From VRUE01 sp963727465 (lineage in GTDB: Bacteria > Actinomycetota > Thermoleophilia > Solirubrobacterales > 70-9), in assembly GCA_963727465.1 (NCBI GenBank), contig CAVSGL010000006.1, positions 85,233 to 149,232 on the forward strand: a stretch of 64,000 bases of DNA. The letters are read 5' to 3'. Below are positions 35,212-45,764 of this stretch, piece after piece. Under the pieces are notes generated by a model. That model did no database searches. It saw nothing but the letters and a program-made list of their open reading frames with translations, and had not been told where the DNA came from. Numbering within the stretch: position 1 is the stretch's first letter; each line of letters starts with the position of its first letter. Both the position numbers and the translations under genes were made by a program.

Positions 35212-35844
35212 CTATTTGCGGCCCAGGGCCTCGTCGATGAAGGGGCCGAGCAGCTCGCCGGTGCTCGCCGCGGTGGCCTCGGGCGATTCGCCGGGGGCGG
35301 TGACGTGGCTGATCGCGAGCCGGACGAGGGCCTCGGCGAGCAGGCGGGCCTTGGCCGGCGGCGCCTGCGGCCAGCCGTCTTCGATCGTCGCCGTGAGGCG
35401 GGCGGTCGCCCACTGGACCACGGGCATGCCCTGGGTGGTGACGAAGGGGAGCAGGCCGCCGGCGCCGTCGTCGCTGAGCAGGATGCGCACCAGCGGGTCC
35501 TCGCCGGCGGTCCGCAGGAAGGTCTCCAGGGCGGCCCCGACGGCGGCGCGCGGATCGTCGAGGTGCTCGCGCACCGCCGCGTCGACGGCGTCGAGGAAGC
35601 GCTCGCCCTCGTGGATCACCAGCGCCTGGGCGAACTCGTCGCGGCTGCCGAACTCCTTGTAGAGCGTCTGGCGGCTGACGCCGGCGGCGGTCGCGATCTC
35701 GGCCATCGTGATCTCCGACCAGGGCCGTCGCTGGACCTCGTCGCGGGCGGCGCCGAAAAGCGTCTCGCGCAGCAGCCGCCGGGCCGCCTGGGGATAGGGC
35801 GTGCGCGCCTCCACGCCCCCAATCGTCTCAGCGGCGGCGGTCAC
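35212..35844 (-). CDS. TetR-family regulator of the alkane hydroxylase operon
   Basis: The 210-residue protein has an N-terminal TetR HTH (TMAEIATAAGVSRQTLYKEF, GSRDEFAQAL) and a larger all-helical ligand domain. It overlaps the rubredoxin gene by 4 bp and is the third gene of alkB-rubA-tetR, the arrangement of the AlkX/AlkU-type regulators in actinobacteria, where the TetR protein represses the operon and responds to alkane-derived fatty acids. Its target is probably the TGTGTCA/TGACACA palindrome upstream of alkB. Confidence 0.88.
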   Translation of the reverse strand: MTAAAETIGGVEARTPYPQAARRLLRETLFGAARDEVQRRPWSEITMAEIATAAGVSRQTLYKEFGSRDEFAQALVIHEGERFLDAVDAAVREHLDDPRAAVGAALETFLRTAGEDPLVRILLSDDGAGGLLPFVTTQGMPVVQWATARLTATIEDGWPQAPPAKARLLAEALVRLAISHVTAPGESPEATAASTGELLGPFIDEALGRK

Positions 35845-36038
35845 TCGGCCTCATCCGGCCCGCGGTCCTCTCCGGAGGGGCTCTCCACGAAGTCGACCTT
35901 GTCGCGCACGCCGCAGTCGGGACAGTGCCACTCGTCGGGCACCTCGCTCCAGGGCGTGCCGGGCGGGAAGCCCTCGCGCGGGTTCCCCTCTCCCTCGTCA
36001 TACGTGTAGCCGCAGGCCGGGCAGCGGAAGGCGCTCAT
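35841..36038 (-). CDS. rubA: Rubredoxin
   Basis: The 65-residue protein carries two C-x-x-C motifs, FRCPACGYTYDEGEGNPREG and WHCPDCGVRDKVDF, which ligate the single iron, plus the conserved PPGTPWSEVPDEW loop of alkane-type rubredoxins. It passes electrons to AlkB. The C-terminal tail is acidic. It overlaps alkB by 4 bp upstream and the TetR gene by 4 bp downstream. No rubredoxin reductase gene adjoins it. Confidence 0.95.
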   Translation of the reverse strand: MSAFRCPACGYTYDEGEGNPREGFPPGTPWSEVPDEWHCPDCGVRDKVDFVESPSGEDRGPDEAE

Positions 36039-37216
36039 GCCGCACTTCCTCCGTAGCGGGCGAGCACGCGGCGCCGCGCGCGCGGCTGGATGTTGGCGCG
36101 GGCGAGGTCGCCTTCGTAGTGGTCGATCAGGCGCCGGTCCATCACCCGGCGCCAGACCGGCGGGAACCAGGCGAGCAGGATCATCCCGGCGTAGCCGGTG
36201 GGCAGCTGCGGCGCTTCTTCGACGTGGCGCAGCGCCTGGTAGCGGCGCGTCGGGTTGGCGTGGTGGTCGCTGTGGCGCTGTAGGTGGTAGAGCAGCACGT
36301 TGGAGGCGACGTTGTTGCTGTTCCAGCTGTGCTGCGGCAGGCAGCGCTCGTAGCGACCGTCGTCCTTCTTCTGGCGCAGCAGGCCGTAGTGCTCAAGGTA
36401 GTTGACCACCTCGAGCAGGGAGAAGCCGAGCACCGCCTGCAACAGCAGGTAGGGCAGGACGACCGGACCGAAGGCGATCGTGAGCGCGGCGAAGAGGACG
36501 ACGGTCATCGCCCAGGCCTGGAGGATGTCGTTGTGGATCGACCAGGCGGAGTGGCCGCCGCGCTCGAGCCGGGCGCGCTCGATCCCCCAGGCCGAGCCGA
36601 GGCTGCCGGCGACGGTGCGCGGCAGGAAGGCCCAGAAGCTCTCGCCGAGGCGGGCGCTGGCCGGATCCTCGGGCGTCGCCACGCGCACGTGGTGGCCGCG
36701 GTTGTGCTCGATGAAGAAGTGGCCGTAGCCGCTCTGCGCGAGCGCGACCTTGCTCAGCCACTTCTCCAGGTCGTCGCGCTTGTGGCCGAGCTCGTGCGCG
36801 GTGTTGATCGCGATCCCGCTGACCATGCTCATCGTCAGCGCCAGGCCGATGCTGTCGACGGCCGAGAGCCCGCCGTCGGCCCACATGTAACAGGCGAAGA
36901 TCAGCCCCGCGTACTGGACCGGGATGAAGACGTAGGTGCACCAGCGGTAGTAGCGGTCCTGTTCGAGCCACTTGATCACGCTGTCGGGCGGGTTCTCGGC
37001 GTCCATGCCGATCAGCAGGTCGGCCACCGGGAAGATCACGAAGACCAGGAAGGGACCGTAGAACCAGAACACGCCGAGGCCGGTCAGCGCCACCAGCCCC
37101 CAGGCGATGAAGGGCAGCAGCGGCACGATCAGCCCGAGCAGCCAGGCGTAGCGCTTCGGGTCGGTCCAGGTCGCCGGGTTCAGGTCGACCTCGGCCGAAT
37201 GGGCGTGTGCCTCCAT
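36035..37216 (-). CDS. alkB: Alkane 1-monooxygenase
   Basis: The 393-residue integral membrane non-haem di-iron enzyme has six helices and the His boxes TAHELGHKRDD, FIEHNRGHHVRVA and LQRHSDHHANPTRRYQALRH, together with the NYLEHYGLLRQK motif specific to AlkB. It hydroxylates the terminal carbon of medium- to long-chain n-alkanes, using rubredoxin for electrons. The operon continues with rubA and a TetR regulator. The promoter region carries a TTGACA and a perfect 7-bp palindrome. Confidence 0.97.
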   Translation of the reverse strand: MEAHAHSAEVDLNPATWTDPKRYAWLLGLIVPLLPFIAWGLVALTGLGVFWFYGPFLVFVIFPVADLLIGMDAENPPDSVIKWLEQDRYYRWCTYVFIPVQYAGLIFACYMWADGGLSAVDSIGLALTMSMVSGIAINTAHELGHKRDDLEKWLSKVALAQSGYGHFFIEHNRGHHVRVATPEDPASARLGESFWAFLPRTVAGSLGSAWGIERARLERGGHSAWSIHNDILQAWAMTVVLFAALTIAFGPVVLPYLLLQAVLGFSLLEVVNYLEHYGLLRQKKDDGRYERCLPQHSWNSNNVASNVLLYHLQRHSDHHANPTRRYQALRHVEEAPQLPTGYAGMILLAWFPPVWRRVMDRRLIDHYEGDLARANIQPRARRRVLARYGGSAA

Positions 37217-37254
37217 GCAGTCTCCTCCAACGTCTGGTTTACAAACTGACGATC

Positions 37255-37292
37255 TGTGTCAACTAGCGTGACACAAGATAGGACAATGTCAA
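37255..37292 (-). promoter_or_regulatory. alkB operator palindrome and -35 element
   Basis: TGTGTCA (37255-37261) is inverted perfectly as TGACACA (37269-37275) with a 7-nt spacer. On the minus strand TTGACA (37287-37292) lies just upstream of it as a -35-like element, so a bound TetR dimer would block the core promoter. Confidence 0.6.
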
Positions 37293-37323
37293 GGAAGGAG
37301 GCGACCGTCTAGACTGGCTGGCC

Positions 37324-37541
37324 GTGTACACGCTGCTCTCCATCCTCCAGGTGGCCATCGCCGGCCTGCTGATCTTCCTGATCCTGCTGCACTCCGGCAA
37401 AGACGCCGGCCTCTCCGGCGCCTTCGGCATCGGCGGGGGCGGCGGCGTCGGCGGCGGCTCGATGGTCGAGCGCAACCTCGACCGCGCGACGGTCTTCTTC
37501 GCCGTCCTCTTCGTCGTCAACACGCTTGTGCTGCTGAAGAT

Positions 37542-37545
<4 letters not shown>
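37324..37545 (+). CDS. secG: Preprotein translocase subunit SecG
   Basis: The 73-residue protein has two membrane helices: LLSILQVAIAGLLIFLILLH and a second near VFFAVLFVVNTLVLLKI, separated by the SecG loop HSGKDAGLSGAFGIGGG followed by MVERNLDRAT. It supports SecYE during export. TAGACT ends 8 nt before the GTG start, fitting a leaderless transcript. Its stop overlaps the convergent ccmF stop by 4 bp. Confidence 0.93.
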
Positions 37546-39954
<2,409 letters not shown>

Positions 39955-39962
<8 letters not shown>

Positions 39963-40356
39963 TCGAGCTGGAGGTGGTGAACTTCGAGGGGCACTTGGTG
40001 ACGAGGGTGTCCGGCTCGCCGACGAAGACCCCGTTCTCGACCGTGCCGCTGAGGACGATCTCGCGGCCGCCGCGGAAGGGGTCGGGGATCGTGCCCGAGT
40101 AGGTGACCGGCAGGCTCTGGCTGGCGTCGGCGCGATCGGCGACGCGGAAGGCGATCGCCTCGCCGCGGTGGCGGACCGAGTGCTTGACCACGCGCCCGGT
40201 GAGCTCGTAGGAGCCGCCCGAGGCGCCGATCAGCTGCGAGGGCTCCTTCGCTTCCGAGGAGGCGCTGAACGACGTGTAGACGAGCGCGGCGGCGAGCAGG
40301 ACCGCGACGCCGAGCGCGACCACGAGCCGGATCTTCCGTTTGCGGCCAGGATCCAC
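39955..40356 (-). CDS. ccmE: Cytochrome c maturation protein CcmE, cysteine variant
   Basis: The 133-residue protein has an N-terminal membrane anchor (LVVALGVAVLLAAALVYTSF) and an OB-fold domain: LTGRVVKHSVRHRGEAIAFR, VTYSGTIPDPFRGGREIVLS and GVFVGEPDTLVTKCPSKF. In classical CcmE the last motif has a His that binds haem covalently. Here it is Cys (CPSKF), as in the Cys-type CcmE of archaea and some bacteria. It hands haem to CcmF, encoded downstream with an 8-bp overlap. Confidence 0.9.
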
Positions 40357-40394
40357 GGGCGAGGGATTATCGCAAGGCGGCCCGCCTAACCCCC

Positions 40395-40439
40395 CGTGGT
40401 CGAGGTTTTAACCGCTATGCGAGTCAAACCTCGACCACG
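40395..40439. repeat. Large inverted repeat before the SDR gene
   Basis: CGTGGTCGAGGTTT is inverted perfectly as AAACCTCGACCACG, 14-bp arms around 17 nt. It lies between the divergent ccmE and SDR genes, 17 bp before the SDR start, so it is not a usual terminator position. Confidence 0.8.
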
Positions 40440-40456
40440 CCTGAGAGAATCGGCGC

Positions 40457-41170
40457 ATGGATGGTTCCCCGGACGACCCCGTGATGCTGATCACCGGCGC
40501 CAGCAGCGGCATCGGCGCGGCGACGGCGCGGGCGGCGGCCGGGACGCACCGGCTGGTGCTCGCGGCGCGGCGCCTGGAGCCGCTGGAGGAGCTGGTCGCC
40601 GAGCTCGGCGGCGCCGAGCGGGCGGTCGCGGTGCGCTGCGACGTGACCGAGTGGGAGCAGGTCGAGGCGATGGCCGCGGCGGCGCTCGACGCCTTCGGCC
40701 GCATCGACGTCGTCTTCGCCAACGCCGGCTTCGGCGCCTCCCGCGGCTTCCTTGAGGAGTCGCCCGAGCACTGGCGATCGATGGTGCTGACCAACGTCTA
40801 CGGCGTCGCGCTGACGATCCGCGCCACCCTCCCCCACCTGCTCGAGCGCGGCGACGGCCACTTCCTCGTCACCAGCTCGGTCGCCGGCCGCCGCGTGCTA
40901 CCCGGCTCGCTCTACTCGGCGACCAAGTGGGCGGCGACGGCGATCGGCGAGGCGCTGCGGGCGGAGCTGCGCCAGATGCACGAAAACGACGGGATCAGGG
41001 TGACGCTGATCGAGCCCGGGATGACCGACACGCCGTTCTTCGACAACCGGCCGGGCGAGTGGGCGCTGCGCGACGAGGACATCGCCCGCGCCGTCGTCTA
41101 CGCCCTGAACGAGCCGGCAGGCGTCGACGTCAACGAGATCCTGATTCGGCCGACTCGTCAGCCGACGTAG
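40457..41170 (+). CDS. SDR-family oxidoreductase
   Basis: The 237-residue classical short-chain dehydrogenase has the NAD(P) motif LITGASSGIGAATARA, VVFANAGFGASRGF (NAG motif), catalytic Ser in FLVTSSVAGR, and Y-x-x-x-K as SLYSATKWAA. The cofactor loop AARRLEPLEE suggests NADP. It reduces or oxidises an unknown alcohol or ketone. The gene is isolated: a large palindrome precedes it and another follows it. Confidence 0.9.
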   Translation: MDGSPDDPVMLITGASSGIGAATARAAAGTHRLVLAARRLEPLEELVAELGGAERAVAVRCDVTEWEQVEAMAAAALDAFGRIDVVFANAGFGASRGFLEESPEHWRSMVLTNVYGVALTIRATLPHLLERGDGHFLVTSSVAGRRVLPGSLYSATKWAATAIGEALRAELRQMHENDGIRVTLIEPGMTDTPFFDNRPGEWALRDEDIARAVVYALNEPAGVDVNEILIRPTRQPT

Positions 41171-41174
41171 GCCG

Positions 41175-41287
41175 GGGACGATCCCGGCAGGGGTTCCACT
41201 TAACCTTTTCGGTGGTTTGGGATTAGCTGGCGCCCGGGGCAGTCGACGAAAAGGTACAAGACGTTTCACCCCTGCCGGGATCGTCCC
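41175..41287. terminator. Nested 20-bp and 9-bp inverted repeats between convergent genes
   Basis: GGGACGATCCCGGCAGGGGT (41175-41194) is inverted perfectly at 41268-41287. Inside, ACCTTTTCG (41203-41211) is inverted as CGAAAAGGT (41247-41255). The right arm covers the stop codon of the glycosyltransferase. It can act as a two-way terminator, but the long loop and nested design also resemble a small non-autonomous mobile element. Confidence 0.75.
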
Positions 41288-42309
41288 AGTCGCAGCAGCA
41301 GGCGGACGAGTCGCCAATACCCACGGAGCAATAGACGTGCGGGCGTGGAGCGGGCGATCGGGGGGATGAAGGGGGAGTCGAGGTCGGGGGTGAGCCAGGA
41401 CGCGAACTCGGCTGGGCTCACGGTGCGCGCCGCCTGTATTTGGCGGCGCTCGCGCAGCAGGCGGGGCAGCCAGCGGATCGCTTCCAGGTGGCCGGCGAGC
41501 TTCTGGCGCGCCCAGCCGCCGCGGGCGGCAACGACGTAGAGGGCCAGTTCGGTCGCCAGCAGGGCCGGCGCCAGCAGGAGCAGCAGCGACGCGGGGTAGG
41601 CGCGCAGCAGGAAGGCGTGGCGGTTGCGCTCCAGCCAGCGCCACTTGTGCTCGCGGGCGCCGAACTCGTAGTCGTGGTCGACGACGGCCGCCGGCTCGAT
41701 CCCGAGCTCGCCGCCGCCGAGCCGCAGCCGCAGCGAGAGGTCGACGTCCTCGTGGTAGAGGAAGAACTCCTCCGGGAAGCCTTCGACTCGTTCCCAGGTG
41801 TCGCGGGGTATCGCCAGGCAGGCGCCCGAGAGCGCCGTGACCTCGCCCGCGGGCGGCGCCTGCGTGAGCGGCCGGCCGTGACCGCCGGCCCAGACGATGC
41901 CGGTGAAGTGGACGGGGTTGCCGGCCGAATTGATCGTCACGCCGTCGCCCTCGGCGACCAGCGCCTGCCAGGCCGCCCAGCCGCGCTGCTCCAGCCACGG
42001 CCCGCGGATCGCCTCCCCCCATCCCGGCCGCGGCGCCGCATCGGGGTTGAGGATCGCCAGCAGGTCTCCCCGGGCCTCCGATGCGCCGAGGTTGCAGGCG
42101 CCGGCGAAGCCCCGGTTGCCGCCGCTGCGAACGACCCGCCCCGCCGGCGCCAGCTCGGCCACCACGGCGGGGGTCCCGTCGGCGGAGTCGTTGTCGACGA
42201 CCAGCAGCTCGTCGCCCTCCTTCAGCTCCGGCACGAGCGCAGGCAGCGTCCGCGCCAGCTCGTCGCGGCTGTTCCAGGTGACGATCAGTACCGAGAGCGT
42301 CGGGCGCAC
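41266..42309 (-). CDS. Glycosyltransferase family 2 (rhamnosyltransferase-like)
   Basis: The 347-residue protein has a GT-A fold with LSVLIVTWNSRDELARTLPA, DELLVVDNDSADGTPAVVAE, GGNRGFAGACNLG and ILNPDAAPRPGW (the D-x-D-like metal site), then EFFLYHEDVDLSLRLRL, the acceptor/catalytic Asp motif. A C-terminal hydrophobic stretch (LLLLLAPALLATELALYVVA) suggests membrane attachment. It adds a sugar, often rhamnose, to cell wall or surface polysaccharide. It is downstream of the large secreted protein gene, with 25 bp between them. Confidence 0.88.
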   Translation of the reverse strand: MRPTLSVLIVTWNSRDELARTLPALVPELKEGDELLVVDNDSADGTPAVVAELAPAGRVVRSGGNRGFAGACNLGASEARGDLLAILNPDAAPRPGWGEAIRGPWLEQRGWAAWQALVAEGDGVTINSAGNPVHFTGIVWAGGHGRPLTQAPPAGEVTALSGACLAIPRDTWERVEGFPEEFFLYHEDVDLSLRLRLGGGELGIEPAAVVDHDYEFGAREHKWRWLERNRHAFLLRAYPASLLLLLAPALLATELALYVVAARGGWARQKLAGHLEAIRWLPRLLRERRQIQAARTVSPAEFASWLTPDLDSPFIPPIARSTPARLLLRGYWRLVRLLLRLGRSRQG

Positions 42310-42334
42310 CGACGCCGCAGGCTATCCGTACGGC

Positions 42335-45300
42335 TCACCGGTGCTTGTGGCGGTGGTGGCCGTGGCGCCGGTGCTTGCCGCAGGGCACCCGCAGACGCGG
42401 GCGCAGGTTGCGCTTCTTGCCGTTCTGGCCCTTGAAGCGGACGATCGCCCGCTGGCCGCGCCTGCGCTTCTTCTTGCCCTTGTGCTTCCCGCCGGCGCGC
42501 CGCGCCAGGCTGCGCTGGGCGCGCCTGCCGCCCAGCTTGCCGCGCCGCGCGCGCTTGCGCGGGCACTGGTTGCGCGAGTTCACCAGCAGGCCCTTGCGGC
42601 CGCCGCGCAGGATGAGGATGAATTTCGACACCGGCACGTCGGGCACGAGGTCGAAGGTGTTGCGGATGTGGCCGTGGACGCTGTCGGTGCGGCTGTCGAG
42701 TTCGATGTCGACCTGGCCGTGCAGGTCGGAGACCAGGTCGGGCAGCGTGTTGTCGGACGAGCGCAGGTACACCGGGCCGGCCAGCGGCTTGTCGAGCAGC
42801 GGCGAGAAGGCCAGCGCGTGGCCGTAGATCGAGTTCTTCGGGCAGTTGCCGGCGGAGAACCGAACCCGCGTGCAGACCTTCGAGAGATTGCCCTGGTCGA
42901 GGATCAGCGAGCGCGGCAGAATCGTCGCCGCCCGGGCGATGTTGGCGTCGCCGGCGTGCGGGATGACGACCGCGCGCAGTTTCGGGTTCTTGGCGCGGCG
43001 GGTGGCGCCGTAGAGGCGGAGGTAGATCTTCGGCTTGAAGTCGAGCTTCTCGCAGCCGTTCGCCTTGAAGCCGGAGGACACCGATGCCGCCGACCAGGTC
43101 CCCGGGTCGTTCGGATTGGCGCCGCCGCCGAACAGCGAGCCGCCGATCGAGAACGGGGAGCAGTTGGTCGGGTTGAGCGAGAAGTCGTGCCGGTCCAGCT
43201 TGACGTCGACGTTGCGGACGTCGAGCGTGGCGCCGCCGTAGACATGAGGAATCGAGTCCGACCGGGCGCGCACCTGGGCGGTGCGGGAGTCGACGAACAG
43301 CGCCACCCTCACCACGACCGTGCCGAGATCGAACGGCCCGGCCGTGGCGGGGGTGATCGCTGCCAGGGAGAGGGGGGCGCCGTCGTAGGGCCCTGCGAGG
43401 AAGACCTTGCCCTGGATGTGGACCGGGGCGGGACCGCTGCCGGCGGCGATGTCCGCGCTGCCGATCCGGCTTGAATCCGGACAGCTCGAGCCGGCCGCCT
43501 CGTCGCTGCCGCTCCTGCCGGCAGCCGCGGCCAGACCGGGCTCCGGGCAGTAGCTGACGCCCTTCAGCTTCGCGGTCAGCCCGGGCGGCAGGGTCACGTC
43601 GACGCCCTTCAGCTCCTGGTTGCCGTCGGCGCGGGCGATGTTCATGTGCAGCGGGCTGTAGCTGCCGGCCTGGGCGGAATCGGCGCCGGCGTCGAAGCCG
43701 GGCGAGAACGGCCGGTCGCCCAGCGTCGCCGGGCAGGCGCCGCCTCCCGGCGCCGACGTCAGCGTGAAGTCCCCGGAGGGCGTCGCCGCCGGGTTGCCGC
43801 TCCACGGAGTCATCGCCGTGGTGGTCCTGTTCGGACCGCACGCTCCGGGGCTGGTCAGGACCGCGTGCTCGCCGTCGTTGAAGTCGAGCACGAACGAGCT
43901 GAAGGGCACCTGCGGCAGGCCCTTGGGGATTTTCGTGCCGCCGATCCCTTCGACTTCGCGGCCTTCGAAGGTCGTCGTCAACTGGCCGGTGTCCGGGTTC
44001 GCGCTCACCCTGCCTTCGAGGCGCACGAAGATCCCGTAGCGCTGCGAGAGCGCTTCGACGAAGATCCGGTACTCCTGGCCGGAGGTCGGATCGCGGCTGA
44101 GCTGCCGACCGACGTAGACCGAGCCGGTGAGCGAGCCGTCGGGAAGCGGCGGCGTGTCGATCGCGACGCTGCCGATCCGCGACGCCGCCGGGCAGCCGTT
44201 CGATTCGCTGTGGGCGCCGAGCCCGAACTGGGCATTGGTGCAGGTCTCCAGGCCGCCGCTGGCCGCCGACGGGTTGAGCCCCATGCCCGGCGGCAGGGTC
44301 ACCTGAGCTTCGCGCACGTAGGAGTTCGCCTGTTTGGTTTTTTCCTGGCCGATTTCGGTCGGGGTCGGCGGTTCGAACGGCACGTCGACCGCGATCCTGG
44401 GACCGCTCGGCGAGTCGGTCTGACCCGTGTGCGGGTCCACCCCCAGCGATGGATCGAAGGGAATCGAAGCGCATTCTTTCGGGTCGGTTTCGGGCGGAAT
44501 GCGGGACTCGAAGTAGGACGAGCCGTCGGGGAAGGCCGGGTTGGGCTGCTCGTAGGAGTCGGCCCGAAGCCAGGTCGAGTAGAGGTGCACGAAGGGCGAC
44601 GACGGGACTGCCGGGCCGTAACAGGTGCTCGGCGTGGTGATGAAGGTGCCGTTGCCAGAGCGGCCTTCGAAGACCAGGCGGTTTTTGAGGATCAGGCCTT
44701 CGATCAGCGGTTCGAGTTTCGGCGCTTCCGGCACTTCGATCGTGAACCCCTCGTGGAAGTCGCCGTCCCAGGCGACGTTGGCATTGAGGTAGACGAAGTT
44801 GCCGACCAGTTCGAAGCCGAAGCGGGCGGGCTCGCCGAAGGGCGGATCGATGTTGTAGACGGTCGCGTTGATCGGGGTCGGCGATTCGATCCCGAGCAGC
44901 GACGCCGTGACTTCGCTTTGGCCGACGTCAGAGCCGGCCGGGCAGCTCGACGGGTTGGCTTCGAAGGTGGCCTGCTCACACTGCGGGGTCGCCTGCGGGT
45001 TGACGCTGAGTCCCACCGGCAGATCGACCCGCACGGTCTTCAGTTCGCCGACCGGCGTTTTGCCGGGAGCTTTGGTCTTGACGATGAACTGCGTAAACCC
45101 GACCTGCGGGTGCCCCGCCGCCTGTTCGAAGAACTGGCTCGGAGTCGCGACGCTACAGGTCGGCGTGTCTTTGTAGCAGGTGCCGGCCTGCCAGCCGCTG
45201 TCGACCTGCGGGTTTTCGGGATCCGAGGGCGCGATGATGCCGCCGGTGTCAGCAGCCGCGACCGATGCGCCGAAAGTCATCCCCAGAGCAAAGAATCCAG

Positions 45301-45337
45301 CGATCAGCACAAACCGAAATCTCGCTCCCCAAGGCAT
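42335..45337 (-). CDS. 1000-residue secreted Cys-rich repeat protein with basic tail
   Basis: The protein has a signal peptide (FVLIAGFFALGMTFGASVAA) and a series of beta-rich domains. A motif CP-x-x-S-x-I/V-G followed by a TP-rich strand and G-x-V-Y/F recurs at least four times: CPAGSDVGQSEV, CPAASRIGSVAIDTPPLPDG, CPDSSRIGSADIAAG and CPKNSIYGHALAFSPLLDKP. The last 90 or so residues are extremely basic (KHKGKKKRRRGQRAIV, then GKHRRHGHHRHKHR), likely to bind anionic cell wall polymers. It belongs to a type common in Solirubrobacterales, but function is unknown. An ArsR-like regulator is divergent from it. Confidence 0.8.
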   Translation of the reverse strand: MPWGARFRFVLIAGFFALGMTFGASVAAADTGGIIAPSDPENPQVDSGWQAGTCYKDTPTCSVATPSQFFEQAAGHPQVGFTQFIVKTKAPGKTPVGELKTVRVDLPVGLSVNPQATPQCEQATFEANPSSCPAGSDVGQSEVTASLLGIESPTPINATVYNIDPPFGEPARFGFELVGNFVYLNANVAWDGDFHEGFTIEVPEAPKLEPLIEGLILKNRLVFEGRSGNGTFITTPSTCYGPAVPSSPFVHLYSTWLRADSYEQPNPAFPDGSSYFESRIPPETDPKECASIPFDPSLGVDPHTGQTDSPSGPRIAVDVPFEPPTPTEIGQEKTKQANSYVREAQVTLPPGMGLNPSAASGGLETCTNAQFGLGAHSESNGCPAASRIGSVAIDTPPLPDGSLTGSVYVGRQLSRDPTSGQEYRIFVEALSQRYGIFVRLEGRVSANPDTGQLTTTFEGREVEGIGGTKIPKGLPQVPFSSFVLDFNDGEHAVLTSPGACGPNRTTTAMTPWSGNPAATPSGDFTLTSAPGGGACPATLGDRPFSPGFDAGADSAQAGSYSPLHMNIARADGNQELKGVDVTLPPGLTAKLKGVSYCPEPGLAAAAGRSGSDEAAGSSCPDSSRIGSADIAAGSGPAPVHIQGKVFLAGPYDGAPLSLAAITPATAGPFDLGTVVVRVALFVDSRTAQVRARSDSIPHVYGGATLDVRNVDVKLDRHDFSLNPTNCSPFSIGGSLFGGGANPNDPGTWSAASVSSGFKANGCEKLDFKPKIYLRLYGATRRAKNPKLRAVVIPHAGDANIARAATILPRSLILDQGNLSKVCTRVRFSAGNCPKNSIYGHALAFSPLLDKPLAGPVYLRSSDNTLPDLVSDLHGQVDIELDSRTDSVHGHIRNTFDLVPDVPVSKFILILRGGRKGLLVNSRNQCPRKRARRGKLGGRRAQRSLARRAGGKHKGKKKRRRGQRAIVRFKGQNGKKRNLRPRLRVPCGKHRRHGHHRHKHR

Positions 45338-45362
45338 TCAGATCTCCTCCCGCTCGATCATT

Positions 45363-45415
45363 TGCCTAGGCACAATACCCGATTTTGATGATCTGAGCTA
45401 TTATTTTTAGGTATT
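45363..45415. promoter_or_regulatory. AT-rich divergent promoter region with palindromes
   Basis: TGCCTAGGCA (45363-45372) is a perfect 10-bp palindrome. AATACC (45374-45379) is inverted as GGTATT (45410-45415). TATTAT at 45399-45404 is a good -10 for the rightward regulator gene. The region between the secreted-protein and ArsR genes is unusually AT-rich, fitting a regulator that controls both. Confidence 0.5.
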
Positions 45416-45441
45416 CCCTGATCAACGAAAGTGAGGTCGCC

Positions 45442-45750
45442 GTGAATTGGGAACGCCTGGCTCGTGCCAATACCCACCCGCTCCGCGTTTCAATCCTGGA
45501 AGTGCTGGGCATCGACGAGGGGCGCACGCTCTCCCCCAAGGACCTCAGCGTCGAGCTACAGGCGCCGCTCAGCACGGTCAACTACCACGTCACCGAGCTG
45601 CGCGAATCCGGCCTGGTCAAGGTCGTCGACGAACAACAGGTCCGCGGCGCGATCGAGCACTTCTACCGGGCAGTGGAAAGCAGCTCGAACGGCGCCGGCA
45701 GAAACGGCGCGAGAACGAGGGTCAAGCGCAGGGCGAAGGCCCGCGCCTGA
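45442..45750 (+). CDS. ArsR-like winged-helix regulator
   Basis: The 102-residue protein carries a winged HTH: HPLRVSILEVLGIDEGRTLS, PKDLSVELQAPLSTVNYHVT and ELRESGLVKVVDEQQVRGAI, then EHFYRAVES as the dimer helix, and a basic tail (GARTRVKRRAKARA). It has no metal-binding Cys, so it is not a metal sensor. Its divergent position and the shared AT-rich palindromic region point to control of the large secreted protein. The GTG start follows AGTGAGGTCGCC. Confidence 0.8.
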   Translation: MNWERLARANTHPLRVSILEVLGIDEGRTLSPKDLSVELQAPLSTVNYHVTELRESGLVKVVDEQQVRGAIEHFYRAVESSSNGAGRNGARTRVKRRAKARA

Positions 45751-45764
45751 GGCGGTCGTCTACC

